Source: CADEED01 sp963842515 (GTDB lineage: Bacteria > Pseudomonadota > Gammaproteobacteria > Steroidobacterales > Steroidobacteraceae). Taken from it: 64,000 nucleotides of DNA. The position numbers and the translations under genes were made by a program. Below are positions 34,363-44,130 of the stretch, one piece after another. The stretch is from positions 992,001 through 1,056,000 of the forward strand of contig CAWJGO010000002.1 in the NCBI GenBank assembly GCA_963842515.1, given 5' to 3'. Position 1 is the stretch's first letter. Every line of letters starts with the position of its first letter. The notes below the pieces were generated by a model. The model was not told where the DNA came from, searched no databases, and saw only the letters and a list, made by a program, of their open reading frames with translations.

Positions 34363-36344
34363 GCGGGCTCGCCATCCATTTCATTGTGCAGCGCTTCGCG
34401 GGTGAGCGCGGCAGGCGCGGCAGCGGGCGCTGTGCCCGCAATGCGCCGCAGGAATTTTTCGGCATCGGCTGCCGCGCGTGTCACCGGCATCGGCGGCAGG
34501 CTGGCGCGAAATACCCGGCCATAAGGTTTGTCGATGAGACGGGGATCGCAAATGACCACCACACCGCGATCTGCTTCGCTGCGAATGAGCCGGCCGACGC
34601 CCTGCTTCAGCGCCAAAGCGGCCTCGGGCAACTGATATTCGCGGAACGCGTTGCCGCCATTCGCCTTCAGGTGCTCGATGCGGGCCTTTGTCAGTGCATC
34701 GTCGGGCGAGGAAAACGGCAGTTTCTCGATGATGACCAGCCGCAGCGCGTCGCCTTTGACGTCCACACCCTCCCAGAAACTCGCCGTGCCCAGCAACACC
34801 GCGTTGCCTGACTCCCGGAAGGTGCGCAGCAGCTGCTCGCGGGGCGCTTCGCCCTGGACCAGCAAGGGAAAATCGGCAAGCTCCGTCCATCGATCGCGCA
34901 GCAGCTGCGCGGCGCGCTGCAGCGCGCGGTGACTGGTGAACAGCACGAAGGCGCCGCCGGCCGACGCTTCGATGAGCGGCACGGCGACCTCGATCAGCGC
35001 ATTGGTATGGGTCGCGGCCGCCGGATCCGGCAGTTGCGAGGGTAGATAGAGCAGCGCCTGGGCCTCGAAATCGAAGGGACTGGCGATGGCCAGCGTCTCG
35101 GCGTCGTTGAGCCCCAGGCGCGAGGTGAAGTGCGCGAAGTCCTCACCGACCGAAAGCGTGGCCGAGGTGAACACCCAGGCGGCACGAGTGCCACTGGCCA
35201 TGGCCGCGAAGCGTGCGGCGATATCGAACGGCAGCAGGCTCACGGTAAATCCGCGCTGCGTGATCTCTACACTGCGCGCACCCTCGTTTTCCTCGGCGTG
35301 CACCACGGCATCGAGCCTCGCGGCGAGCTCGGTGGCACGCGCCGCGCATTGCGCAATGCCAGCATCACGACTGTGTTCGTTGAGCGCTGCCGCGAGCTCA
35401 CGCATCGAGCGCGACATGTCCTGCGCTGCATCGGCCAGCGGTGTGTCCGCCGCCAGCCAGTCTGGCCGGGGCGCATCGCGCAGGATGTTCGCGAGCGCCG
35501 CCAGGGTCTTTTCGACAAGGCCGATTTCCGCGGACAGCGCCGTGACCGGCGCGCGCGTCTGCACGAGCTCGTGGCGGGCATCGCGCACCAACAGCTCGAC
35601 CTGCCGGCTGCCGAGGCGCGTGCCGAAAAATTGTGTGGCGAGATCGGGGATCTGGTGCGCTTCGTCGAGGATCACCGCATCGGCCGAGCCCAACAAATCA
35701 CCAAAACCGTCTTCCTTGAGCGCGAGGTCGGCGAGCAACAGATGGTGATTGACGATGACGATATCGGCGTCGATGGCCTTGCGGCGCGCGTCGACCACGT
35801 GACACCTGCCGATATCCGCGCAGCGGGCGCCGAGGCAGTTGTCCCGGGTGGAGGTGATCTGCGGCCACAACGGGTGGGCATCGCCCATGTCCGGCACTTC
35901 GGCGAGATCGCCGGTCCTGGTGATCCCCGCCCAGCGCTCGACGCGTGCAAGCGTGCGATCGCGCGTGCCGGCGAGGCTCTTCTGGCCACCGACCTGCTTC
36001 AGCCGGTAGCTGCACAGATAGTTAGAGCGCCCCTTGAGCAGCGCGACACGCGCCGGGACGCCGATGGCGGCGGCGACCAATGGCAGGTCTTTGTTGAACA
36101 GCTGGTCCTGCAGGGTGCGCGTGCCAGTGGAGATGAGCACCCGCTTGCCGGAAAGCAACGCGGGAACCAGGTAAGCGAACGTCTTGCCGGTTCCCGTGCC
36201 CGCCTCGACCACGAGCGGCGCGCGGTTTTCCAGCGCCAGCGCCACGCGGCTGGCCATGGCCAGCTGCGAACGGCGCGGCGTGAAATCCGGCAACGTGCGG
36301 GCCAGCGGCCCGCGCGGTCCGAATACTTCGTCGAGTGAGTGCAT
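34359..36344 (-). CDS. yoaA: YoaA/DinG-type Fe-S DNA helicase
   Basis: XPD-like 5'-3' helicase of replication-stress repair. 661 residues. Walker A EAGTGTGKT at about 47-55. Four cysteines (111, 170, 175, 181) match the 4Fe-4S domain. The DEAH box is in AVILDEAHQIPDLATQFF. C-terminal motifs are VLFTSHRALQRAAQLL, GTASFWEGVDVKGD and QGVGRLIRSEADRGVVV. No N-terminal nuclease domain, so it fits YoaA rather than long DinG. ATG start; no in-frame oddity. Confidence 0.9.
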   Translation of the reverse strand: MHSLDEVFGPRGPLARTLPDFTPRRSQLAMASRVALALENRAPLVVEAGTGTGKTFAYLVPALLSGKRVLISTGTRTLQDQLFNKDLPLVAAAIGVPARVALLKGRSNYLCSYRLKQVGGQKSLAGTRDRTLARVERWAGITRTGDLAEVPDMGDAHPLWPQITSTRDNCLGARCADIGRCHVVDARRKAIDADIVIVNHHLLLADLALKEDGFGDLLGSADAVILDEAHQIPDLATQFFGTRLGSRQVELLVRDARHELVQTRAPVTALSAEIGLVEKTLAALANILRDAPRPDWLAADTPLADAAQDMSRSMRELAAALNEHSRDAGIAQCAARATELAARLDAVVHAEENEGARSVEITQRGFTVSLLPFDIAARFAAMASGTRAAWVFTSATLSVGEDFAHFTSRLGLNDAETLAIASPFDFEAQALLYLPSQLPDPAAATHTNALIEVAVPLIEASAGGAFVLFTSHRALQRAAQLLRDRWTELADFPLLVQGEAPREQLLRTFRESGNAVLLGTASFWEGVDVKGDALRLVIIEKLPFSSPDDALTKARIEHLKANGGNAFREYQLPEAALALKQGVGRLIRSEADRGVVVICDPRLIDKPYGRVFRASLPPMPVTRAAADAEKFLRRIAGTAPAAAPAALTREALHNEMDGEPA

Positions 36345-36355
36345 TGGCAGCCCGG

Positions 36356-36380
36356 GAAACGCGCTCCCAGGGAGCGCGCG
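36356..36380 (-). terminator. Probable terminator after the DUF11 locus
   Basis: GCGCTC CCTGG GAGCGC hairpin on the minus strand followed by GTTTCCC, 7-30 bp after the stop of the 1995-residue gene and just before the helicase gene. The stem is short and the U-run is only three, so it may be weak. Confidence 0.4.
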
Positions 36381-36386
36381 GGCAAG

Positions 36387-39300
36387 CTATCGCGATGGGC
36401 GCAGGCTGTCGAGGCTCAAATCTTTGAAAGTATCCTGATCAGCCTTGATGCGGATCTTGAGATAGGGGCCCTGCGCGGTGTGGCGGCTGGCCGAAAAATC
36501 CTGGTCGCTGAAACCCGCGAAGTTGTAGCCCAACGAGACCCAGATATTCTTGGCGATCGTCGTGCCCACGTCGAAGCCCGTGGAGTAATCGAGGACATCC
36601 GATTCCCAAGAATGCAGCGCGGCGGCGTGCACGCCCAGATCGAAGCGGCGCGTGAGCTGGCGGCGCAGGTCGGCACCGACGATGTCGGAGATGCCGGCGT
36701 ACTTCTCGCCCTCGAAGCTGCTCTCGACGTACCGCACGCCGTATTGCAGGCCCAGCTGCAGCCTGGGGTCGAGCTGCCAGTTCGCGTGCAGGTTGTTGAC
36801 GATGCGCGAGGACTCGAGCGCGCCGAACGCGCCGTCCTGCTTGTCCGACTTGAGCTCGAGGCGGTCGAACACGATCCACTTCGACGAATCCGGACGGAAG
36901 GCCCAGGCGAAGCGGCCGACAGCCTGCATGTCGTCGCCCTGCGCCGCGCTCGAGTCGAACGCCTGCAGCGACACCGACATCGCGTGCCCTTCGATGGGCT
37001 CGCGGTACCAGCCGGTCGTCGAGATCCAGCGCTCTTCACTGTCGGAATTGCGATGCTCGAGCCGGCTCGTGAACTGCCAGAGCTCCCGGCGATAGGAGGC
37101 GCCCAGGAAGGCCGCGAAGAAGTCGTCGGTCATACTGCCCGAGGCGAGCGGGGTATTCGGATCCAGCGGCTCGAGTTCGGGACCGCGCAGCGTGTTGGTC
37201 TGGTCGACTCCGACGTCGAACGCCCACTTGTCCTTGTACGTGAAGCCTTGCGTCAGGCCGAAGTTCGAGAAGGTGCGCGGGCCGTATTCCGTCGCCTGGG
37301 AGCTGATGCTCGACTTCACCTGCGTGCGCTCCCACGGGCGCGTGCGCACACCGAAGCGCGTGACGTCGCTCGCGAGCTGGGCGCCTTCGGCGTGTTCGTA
37401 CTCGGTGAACAACGTGGTCTCGCCCGAGATCTTGTAGTCGATGCCGACCATGCTGCGCGCCGGATAGTCGACGCTCGCGTCCTTGCCGCCGAGCGAAGCA
37501 TCGTACTCGCCGCGCAGAGTCAACCGGTCTTCCCAGAGGTCAATGCTGCCGGTAACGAACGCCTGGTCGGAGACGCGCTCGTCGCCGTCCGCATGCTCGT
37601 CCGCCACGTGGCGCACGCCGGCGCCGACGCCATAGCCGTCCTTTTGCAGGTTCAAGTCGACACTCGCGAGCAGCCGCGTGGCATCACTCGTCAGTACGCG
37701 CTGTTGCTGGAGTTCGCCGTTGAGCATGACGTTGCTCGTCAGCTTGTAGCGCGCATCCGCGCCGATGTCGCGCGAACCGGTGTCGGCCGTGAGCTGTTGA
37801 CCGACGCCGAAGCCGTTATCCGCTTCGCGGGCCCAGGCGCGCGCCTCTATCTTCTCGGAGACATGCTTGCCTTCGACCAGCCACGCCATCGACGAGCCCG
37901 GGCGCAGCGCATCATCCGACTGCGACTGCGCGACTTCCGCGCGGATCTTGGTCTCGTCGGAGACACGCCAGGTGAGGTCGCTGCCGACGACGTGCGTATC
38001 GCCAGCCTGCGCGCCCTCGTAAATCGCGCTCGCCGCGACCTCGAGCCGGTCGCCCGCAAGCTTGGTCGCGACCCGGACGCCAGCCGCCGTTTCGTCTTCG
38101 CCACCCGTGCGCACTTCATAGTCGACGACGATGAACACCGGATTGAGATTGCGATCGCGGCTCTGCACCGGTTCCTTGAAGAAGATCGTGCCGCGGCTGT
38201 AGTCGAGGTCGTAGTCGATGAAGCGCGACAGCTCGTGCGACTCGACTACGCGCGTGATCTCGAAGCGGTCGCGCACTTCGATGCGCAGCTTGTCCGAGCC
38301 GATGACGATGGGAGCGCGCGACAGGCGGTAGAGGCCCGAGGTGCCGTCGCCGCGTAGCTCGTCCTGCACGAGGCCGGTGTCGGTGCGCGCCGCGAAACCC
38401 GATACGGAAATGCGCTCGCCGGCGAAGTCACTGCGCAGGCCCGAAAGGCTGCGGTTGTACTTGGTGAGCTCGGTCACCGTGAACCCCGTGTCGAAGTCGC
38501 CGAACAGCGCGACGAACTGGCGCCGCTCGATCTTGAGATAGAGCTTGCCCTGCGAGGCGGCTTCGAAGCGTTGCTCCGTGCCGTCGCCGTACAGCAGGTA
38601 GTAGCGGTCCGGCTCGATGGTCCCCTTGAGACGGTCGCGCGCGTCCTGCTTCTCGCGCGCCGAGTCGTAAGCCATCGTCAGCAGGAAATCACCCTTGACC
38701 CGGCCCTTCGCGAAGAATGCGACGCGGCCATCCTGCTCGAAGCCCTGCTCGCGGTCGGCGGCAGTCGCGGTCTCCATGTTGCCGGAGATGCGGTTGTACG
38801 CCGCCGTGCCTTCGGCGATACCGACGAGAATCCAGTCGCGCGGCGCAGATTCGAGCCATACCTTGACCTCGTCGTTCTGCCGGTCGTTGAAGCGCAGCCG
38901 GATGATTGCATGGCCCGTCACTGTCGTCGGCTCGAGCTCGATGAGCGCGATGCCACCGTCGAGCACGTCCGCCTGCGGCGTACGCGGGCCGGTCGCGAGG
39001 ATCTGATTGTTGTCGAGCTGCTCGACTTCCCACCATGAGCGGTACGGCGAATCGACCGAGTATTCGACTGCGGTGCCGGCGCGTGCCGGCTTGCCGTACT
39101 GGTCGAACATGCGCAGCGCGATGACCGGGCGCGTGCGGCCGTCAGCGACGAGCTTGGATGCCGCCTTGTCGAACTCGACGCGCACGGCTCCACCGCCGAA
39201 GTGAACCGTGCGCTGGGCCTGCCACACCACCGCGCCATCTTTCGCGAGCACGCGCGCGGCGAATACGTTGTCTCCGTCCACGAGGTGCACGCCGCGCCAG

Positions 39301-42300
39301 CGGCTCAAGCCCACCGACTTGGCGTCATTGAAGAGCACGCCGTCGAAATTGAGTGCATCGACCGGCATGCCATTGTTCATGAGCTCGACCGTCTGCCCCG
39401 GCTCGTGCTGGATCGCGACCTTGGCTGCCGCGATCGGCGGCGTCGCGTCCGCTTCGGGCGTGAGCCACTTGATGCCCGGCGAGAGCTTCTCGACGTCGAT
39501 GAAAGCCGGCGCCACCGTTGTCTCGGGCTTCGAAAACTTGCGCGGGCTGCGCGCGACGCTCGCGCCGCGCAGAACGAGGCCCTTGGTCTCGACGCGCGGC
39601 GCTGAACCGCCGGCTTTGACCAGTTCGAGAGGCGCATTGGCCTCGAAGCGTGCGCCCTCGATCACGATATCTACGCGGCGATTCGCCGCGAGGCTGGCCG
39701 GGTCCTTGCCCGCGTTCAACGGCTCGTCCGAGCCGCGGCCGACCACCGTCACGCGCGCCTGCGGAACATTCAACGCATTCGCGAGGTAATTGGCGACGGC
39801 GCCCGCGCGGGCTGCCGACAACGCGTAGTTGTCGGCGAACACCTTGCGGTTGCGGCCGGAGATCGGCTGCGCATCGGCATGTCCCACGGCCCGGATCGAC
39901 AGCTCGCGCGCGCCGCGCCAGGAATCGATGAGCGCGCGCAGCGCGTTCTCATCGGACGGCTGGAGTTCGGTCTTCAGCACGTCGAAGCGCGGAGTGAACG
40001 TGAACTGCGAGCGGCCGAAGCGCGCCGCGCCGCGCGCCAGCTGCGACTCGACCGGCTGGGTGCGCAGGCCCGATTTCGACGGCGAGTCGAACATCACCGC
40101 CGCGCGCACTGTCATGGCGCCGCCGGCCTCGGCCGTGGAACGCGTCGTAAAGCGGAATGTGCGCGTCGAGCCGGCGGCGAGCTCGCCCAGGCGCGCGACG
40201 ACGACGCCCTCGCTCGCGCTCACCATCGGGGCGCCGACGCCGAGCTGCTGATCGTTCGAGTCAGTCGCCCTCGCGCCGTCGACGGTCGCACTGCCCGGCA
40301 CGTATTCGAAACCGGCCGGCAGCATGACCATGGCGCGGGTATTGCCCGAGACCACCCCGTTCACACGAACGACGGCTTCGTGCGCGGCCAGGCCCTCGCC
40401 GTTCGGATCCGGCAGAAGGCTCGAATTGAAGTCGAGCGTGACATCACCGACGGGCGCGGCCTTCTGGCGCAGCACGAAATCGCTGCGCCACAGCGTGCCG
40501 GCGCGCAGCTCGGAGAACTGCGAGTAGTCGCGACCCGCGTTGCCCATGCGTTCGCAGGACGCGACCTCGAGGTAATCGGGCAGCGTGACCTGGTCGAGCT
40601 GCACGGTGTGTGTGCCGGGGTCGAGGCCTTCGAAATGGAAGCGGCCGTTCTCGTCGGTGATTCCGTAGCGGCCGTCCTCCAGATAGACGCGCACGTTCTG
40701 GACACCGTCCTGCTCGCGACCGTCTTCCTCGCAGGTGCCTTCGAACACGCGGCCGACGATGAAGGCCTTCTGCGAGAACAGCTCCTCGTTCATGCGCACC
40801 ACCGCGCGGGCCTCGTTCGAGCGCACGTTGCCGGGCGCGAATGCCTGCGCGGTGTTGATCGCGTCCTTCGTGCCGCGCATCGCGATGGTGTATTCGACGA
40901 CGTAGCGCAGCTCGATGGCCACGCCGGCGTCGATGCTGGGCTGGATGTACGTGAAGCTCATGCCGTCGGCCGAGAGCACCGGGTCGGCGACGTGCGCGCC
41001 GTTGACACGTAACGAGCCCGGACGATAGCGCGAGCCCGCGGGCAGCCGGTCGACGACGCGCACGTTCGTGAACGCGCCCGATTCGCTGTTGTTTCGCAGC
41101 GTGATCGAGTACTGCACGAAGTCGCCCGTCGTTGCGATCTGCTGGCCCGCGCTCTTGCGCAGCAGCAGCGTGTCGCCGGCGGGGTCGAGCGGCAAATCGA
41201 CGGCGACGGCCGGCGCCAGAGTGACGATGAAGTTGCGGCCGTACGAACCATCCTGCAGCCGGAACGGAGCGTTCGGCAGTGTCTGTAGATCCGCGATCGT
41301 CCGCTGCGAGGGGAATGCAAAGTTGCCGGGCGGCAGCACTTCGAGACGATACGTGCCGGGCGCGACCAGCGGAAATCGGAACACGCCCGTCGGAAAGGTG
41401 TACTGGGTGCCGCCCTGGTCGGTCACGGACTGGCCGGTGACCATCTCGCTCGGGTACCGGCTCACGCCGTCGTCGCCGAAGACGGTTGCGGCGAGACCCG
41501 TGGTCGCATCGATCAGGCGTACGCGCGCGCCATCGATCGGCGAACCGGTTTGGGAATCGAATACGAGACCGAACGGATCCACCAGCGCGTCGGCCTGCGC
41601 CGCATCGTCGGCATCCGTCGGGTCCACATAGGTCGCTTCGACTTCGGCGTTGCGCTCGACCTGCAGCGCGCAATCGCTGGACGCGGCGTTCGTCAGTGTG
41701 GCGATGTAGCCGACGAACACGCCGGTGTTGGCACCGGTTTCCGACAGACGTAAAACCTCGGAATCGCGCGTCACCGGCGCGCTCACGCGCACGTCGACGG
41801 TTTCGGCCACGGTCGCATCGCGGTTGCGGTCGAGATCGACCACGCGCACGAAGATCGGATCGCCGGCATGCGCGATCGTCGTGTCCTGCATCGGAATCGG
41901 CACTAGCGGATCGAGCGTGCCCGCGCCCTGCGGGGCAGGAGCGCCAATCGGCACGAACGCATTGCCGGCGCGGCATTGCGTGGGACCCGCCGTGAATGTG
42001 CTCTGGCTGTTGCCCTCGTAGCGCGCGAGCTGGATCGTCGCGCGCGTCGGCAGCGGCTGCACCGCCAGCTGCACCTCGTTCGAAAGCGTCGTGCCCGGTG
42101 ACCCGCCCGGCAGCGTATAGGCCACGCTGCCGACGTTTCGAACCACTGTTCCGGGCGCCGTGACCTGCGCCACGGATTGCTGGGTCATCATGAGACCCGC
42201 AGCAAATAACAACGAAATTCTCAACCACGAATTTACGCGGGCTCCAAACGCGCCGAAGGCGGGGTAGCTAGTCGCTACCCCGCCCTCTGCGTGAGAGTAC

Positions 42301-42374
42301 CCGTTGTTGCGGGCGTGGGACTTGGGTCGTCCCTTCGGGCTCCAGGCCCGTTTACCCGCGTCAGTGAACATCAT
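36387..42374 (-). CDS. Giant exported protein: DUF11, SdrB-like, OmpA-like and predicted beta-barrel regions
   Basis: 1995 residues. A hydrophobic segment at about 50-70 (LRISLLFAAGLMMTQQSVAQ) looks like a signal peptide placed unusually far from the ATG; a TTG just before it would give a normal signal. Then: mature N-terminus GTVVRNVGSVAYTLPGG; a DUF11 domain (about 405-520: GDFVQYSITLRNNSESG); an SdrB/CarboxypepD-like domain (about 535-600: NVRVYLEDGRYGITDENGRF); an OmpA-like domain (about 795-905: LSIRAVGHADAQPISGRNRK then NRRVDIVIEG); an Ig-like stretch (VIALRMFDQYGKPARAGTAV). From about 1250 to the end come repeated amphipathic strands with GDFDTGF and many aromatic-ended segments, suggesting an outer-membrane barrel. 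Last gene of the locus. The function is unknown; adhesin anchoring or secretion is inference. Confidence 0.85.
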   Translation of the reverse strand: MMFTDAGKRAWSPKGRPKSHARNNGYSHAEGGVATSYPAFGAFGARVNSWLRISLLFAAGLMMTQQSVAQVTAPGTVVRNVGSVAYTLPGGSPGTTLSNEVQLAVQPLPTRATIQLARYEGNSQSTFTAGPTQCRAGNAFVPIGAPAPQGAGTLDPLVPIPMQDTTIAHAGDPIFVRVVDLDRNRDATVAETVDVRVSAPVTRDSEVLRLSETGANTGVFVGYIATLTNAASSDCALQVERNAEVEATYVDPTDADDAAQADALVDPFGLVFDSQTGSPIDGARVRLIDATTGLAATVFGDDGVSRYPSEMVTGQSVTDQGGTQYTFPTGVFRFPLVAPGTYRLEVLPPGNFAFPSQRTIADLQTLPNAPFRLQDGSYGRNFIVTLAPAVAVDLPLDPAGDTLLLRKSAGQQIATTGDFVQYSITLRNNSESGAFTNVRVVDRLPAGSRYRPGSLRVNGAHVADPVLSADGMSFTYIQPSIDAGVAIELRYVVEYTIAMRGTKDAINTAQAFAPGNVRSNEARAVVRMNEELFSQKAFIVGRVFEGTCEEDGREQDGVQNVRVYLEDGRYGITDENGRFHFEGLDPGTHTVQLDQVTLPDYLEVASCERMGNAGRDYSQFSELRAGTLWRSDFVLRQKAAPVGDVTLDFNSSLLPDPNGEGLAAHEAVVRVNGVVSGNTRAMVMLPAGFEYVPGSATVDGARATDSNDQQLGVGAPMVSASEGVVVARLGELAAGSTRTFRFTTRSTAEAGGAMTVRAAVMFDSPSKSGLRTQPVESQLARGAARFGRSQFTFTPRFDVLKTELQPSDENALRALIDSWRGARELSIRAVGHADAQPISGRNRKVFADNYALSAARAGAVANYLANALNVPQARVTVVGRGSDEPLNAGKDPASLAANRRVDIVIEGARFEANAPLELVKAGGSAPRVETKGLVLRGASVARSPRKFSKPETTVAPAFIDVEKLSPGIKWLTPEADATPPIAAAKVAIQHEPGQTVELMNNGMPVDALNFDGVLFNDAKSVGLSRWRGVHLVDGDNVFAARVLAKDGAVVWQAQRTVHFGGGAVRVEFDKAASKLVADGRTRPVIALRMFDQYGKPARAGTAVEYSVDSPYRSWWEVEQLDNNQILATGPRTPQADVLDGGIALIELEPTTVTGHAIIRLRFNDRQNDEVKVWLESAPRDWILVGIAEGTAAYNRISGNMETATAADREQGFEQDGRVAFFAKGRVKGDFLLTMAYDSAREKQDARDRLKGTIEPDRYYLLYGDGTEQRFEAASQGKLYLKIERRQFVALFGDFDTGFTVTELTKYNRSLSGLRSDFAGERISVSGFAARTDTGLVQDELRGDGTSGLYRLSRAPIVIGSDKLRIEVRDRFEITRVVESHELSRFIDYDLDYSRGTIFFKEPVQSRDRNLNPVFIVVDYEVRTGGEDETAAGVRVATKLAGDRLEVAASAIYEGAQAGDTHVVGSDLTWRVSDETKIRAEVAQSQSDDALRPGSSMAWLVEGKHVSEKIEARAWAREADNGFGVGQQLTADTGSRDIGADARYKLTSNVMLNGELQQQRVLTSDATRLLASVDLNLQKDGYGVGAGVRHVADEHADGDERVSDQAFVTGSIDLWEDRLTLRGEYDASLGGKDASVDYPARSMVGIDYKISGETTLFTEYEHAEGAQLASDVTRFGVRTRPWERTQVKSSISSQATEYGPRTFSNFGLTQGFTYKDKWAFDVGVDQTNTLRGPELEPLDPNTPLASGSMTDDFFAAFLGASYRRELWQFTSRLEHRNSDSEERWISTTGWYREPIEGHAMSVSLQAFDSSAAQGDDMQAVGRFAWAFRPDSSKWIVFDRLELKSDKQDGAFGALESSRIVNNLHANWQLDPRLQLGLQYGVRYVESSFEGEKYAGISDIVGADLRRQLTRRFDLGVHAAALHSWESDVLDYSTGFDVGTTIAKNIWVSLGYNFAGFSDQDFSASRHTAQGPYLKIRIKADQDTFKDLSLDSLRPSR
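42258..42284 (-). other. Strong hairpin at the 5' end of the giant gene
   Basis: Perfect 11-bp stem GGCGGGGTAGC / GCTACCCCGCC with a 5-nt loop. It lies inside the reading frame if the gene starts at 42374, but in an untranslated leader if it starts just before the signal peptide. A stem this strong is unusual in coding sequence, so the region may control translation of the giant protein. No match to a known riboswitch was evident. Confidence 0.6.
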
Positions 42375-42402
42375 GACTGTGAACCAGCTCCGTTCCGATC
42401 CG

Positions 42403-43575
42403 TTAGTTGATCGTCACGCGGAAGCGCACGGTCACCCGCGTGGCCGCGCCACCCTGAGCCACCGACGACACCGCCGGGGCGCCGACGGTCAGCGTGCCGT
42501 TGAGCGAGGTCCGGAAGCAGCCATCGCCGTTACCGTCCGTACCGGTGGCTTCGGCGATGCAGAACGTCGGTGCGCCCGCGCCCACCGTGATGCTCACGTC
42601 GGATGCGCCGGCGTTGTACTGGCCGGCCGCGAACGCCGTGTTGGCCGGAACCGCGTCGGTGATCGACACGACCGCAGCGTTGGCGCCGCCCGTGTTGGTC
42701 AGCTGAACGGCGTACTCCATCACCGCACCCGGGATGGCCTTCGGGAACACGCCCGGGCCCGCTGTGCCGAGGAACGGATCGCTGATGATCGAGCTCGTCT
42801 TCTGGACCGACAGCGCGGCCGTCGAGACGACGTACGTGCCTTGCGCGATCTCGCGACCATCGCGAGTGGGCAGGGCATCGGCGAACACGACGTCGACACC
42901 GGCAGTGTCGGCACCCGCTGTCTGCGTCACATCGACCGTAACGCCCGAGTTGGCGGCGCCGGCGACGACGGTGACCGCCGTGAGCGACACATTCGCGAGG
43001 TCACCGTTGGCGCGACCGGCTGGCGTGTCGGCGACGATGTAGACCCAGCGGCAGCTGTCCGCCGTGAGCGTCTGCACATAGTCGGCCGTGTCCGTGGCGG
43101 ACGCGTAGCCACCCGCGGGCGGTGTGGTCGAATTGAGCGCGCAAGTCGCGTCGGCCGACACGCGCACGCGCATGGTGACGGCGGTCATGTCGAAGTTGTC
43201 GCCCGCGAGGTTCGCGGGCAGGAACCGATAACCCTGGGAGGTGTTACCAATGTTCTCGACGCGGAACACGACCGTCTGGTTCAGCTGGCCGGCGGCGACC
43301 GGCGTCTGCGCGAGGCCGACACGGGTGACCGTGAGGTTCACCTTGTTGTCGACCACGAACTGAGTCGGCGAACCGGCCCCGGCGGAATTGCCCGTCGGCG
43401 ACGAGCCGATAGCGGCCTGCGGGACTCCCGACACGCTGTAGTTGACCGTCGCGGTGTTGTTGATCGTCACGCCCGAAGCGGTGCCGGCAGCCAGCGCCAT
43501 CTCCGAGCCGAAGATCGACCCTACCGCAACGAAGGCGAGCCCGGCCCGCCTGAGTTGTCTATGAAACGATTGCAT
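42403..43575 (-). CDS. Exported DUF11-type repeat protein (390 aa)
   Basis: Signal peptide about 1-29 (GSEMALAAG). The mature start GVTINNTATVNYSVSG parallels that of the 330-residue neighbour. The body is Thr/Ala/Val/Asn-rich with Asp/Asn turns, and a DUF11-like C-terminal half: VMEYAVQLTNTGGANAAVVS then ITDAVPANTAFAAGQY. A few Cys (ATCALN, DSCRWV, PTFCIAEA, DGCFRT) could form disulfides. It ends FRVTIN, matching its neighbours. ATG with AGGAG about 5 nt upstream. 28 bp before the giant gene. Role unknown; probably a surface or secreted partner. Confidence 0.8.
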   Translation of the reverse strand: MQSFHRQLRRAGLAFVAVGSIFGSEMALAAGTASGVTINNTATVNYSVSGVPQAAIGSSPTGNSAGAGSPTQFVVDNKVNLTVTRVGLAQTPVAAGQLNQTVVFRVENIGNTSQGYRFLPANLAGDNFDMTAVTMRVRVSADATCALNSTTPPAGGYASATDTADYVQTLTADSCRWVYIVADTPAGRANGDLANVSLTAVTVVAGAANSGVTVDVTQTAGADTAGVDVVFADALPTRDGREIAQGTYVVSTAALSVQKTSSIISDPFLGTAGPGVFPKAIPGAVMEYAVQLTNTGGANAAVVSITDAVPANTAFAAGQYNAGASDVSITVGAGAPTFCIAEATGTDGNGDGCFRTSLNGTLTVGAPAVSSVAQGGAATRVTVRFRVTIN

Positions 43576-43607
43576 GGGTACTCCTAATTACTCTCTCAAG
43601 AAACAAA

Positions 43608-44096
43608 CTAATTCAGCACCGCGCGGAAGCTCGCAGTGACGCTCGCGCCCGGCGGCAGCGGGTTCGCGAACACCCAGCGGATGTGCTTGTACTCGGCGGC
43701 GGTCGCGGCGCGCTTCACGCCGTTCTCGGCGACAGTGACCTCGGCCGGCGATGCGAACGTTTTGCCGTCGAGCGAATACGTGACCTGCGAGCCCACACCC
43801 ACGGAGGAATTCGCCACGTAGGCCATGTGCTCGGGCACGGGGTTGTTGATCGTGACCTTGTCGGAAGGCTGCTTGCAGACGTTGGTCGCGCTCACGGTCC
43901 AGATGACCATCGCGCCCGGCACCACTTTGTCGGCCTGCACGAGCTGCACCGACTTCTTGCCGGCGGCGTCGGTCACTTGTTCTTCGACCTGCGCGCTCGA
44001 CTTGAGCGAAATGCAGCCCGGTGTCTGCGCGAACGCCTGCGCGCTCAGGCTGCAGGCGACGAGGGCGACGGCGACAATCTTCTTTCCGAGGGTCAT
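43608..44096 (-). CDS. Small exported DUF11-like protein (162 aa)
   Basis: Start ATG (MTLGKKIVAVALVACSLSAQ) has AAGGAG six nt upstream; a GTG five codons earlier overlaps this site and is rejected. Signal peptide to AQAFAQT. A single DUF11-like domain follows: GAMVIWTVSATNVCKQPSDK, NNPVPEHMAYVANSSVGVGS and YSLDGKTFASPAEVTVAENG. Two Cys (PGCISL, NVCKQP) could pair. The end SFRAVLN resembles the FxVTIN ends of the flanking proteins. Middle gene of the locus; function unknown. Confidence 0.8.
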   Translation of the reverse strand: MTLGKKIVAVALVACSLSAQAFAQTPGCISLKSSAQVEEQVTDAAGKKSVQLVQADKVVPGAMVIWTVSATNVCKQPSDKVTINNPVPEHMAYVANSSVGVGSQVTYSLDGKTFASPAEVTVAENGVKRAATAAEYKHIRWVFANPLPPGASVTASFRAVLN

Positions 44097-44130
44097 GTTG
44101 TACTCCTTCACTTCTAACTTCTCCGATTCT

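Noticed and set aside
36339..38357. A 672-codon open frame on the plus strand opposite the giant gene
   Set aside because: Antisense of the barrel region of a well-supported protein; Arg/Ala/His-rich composition typical of GC-rich shadow frames, no motif or ribosome-binding site.
42240..42360. Riboswitch (for example cyclic-di-GMP type) before the giant gene
   Set aside because: Hairpins are present, but the conserved core words of the c-di-GMP-I class are not; reported only as a structured region.
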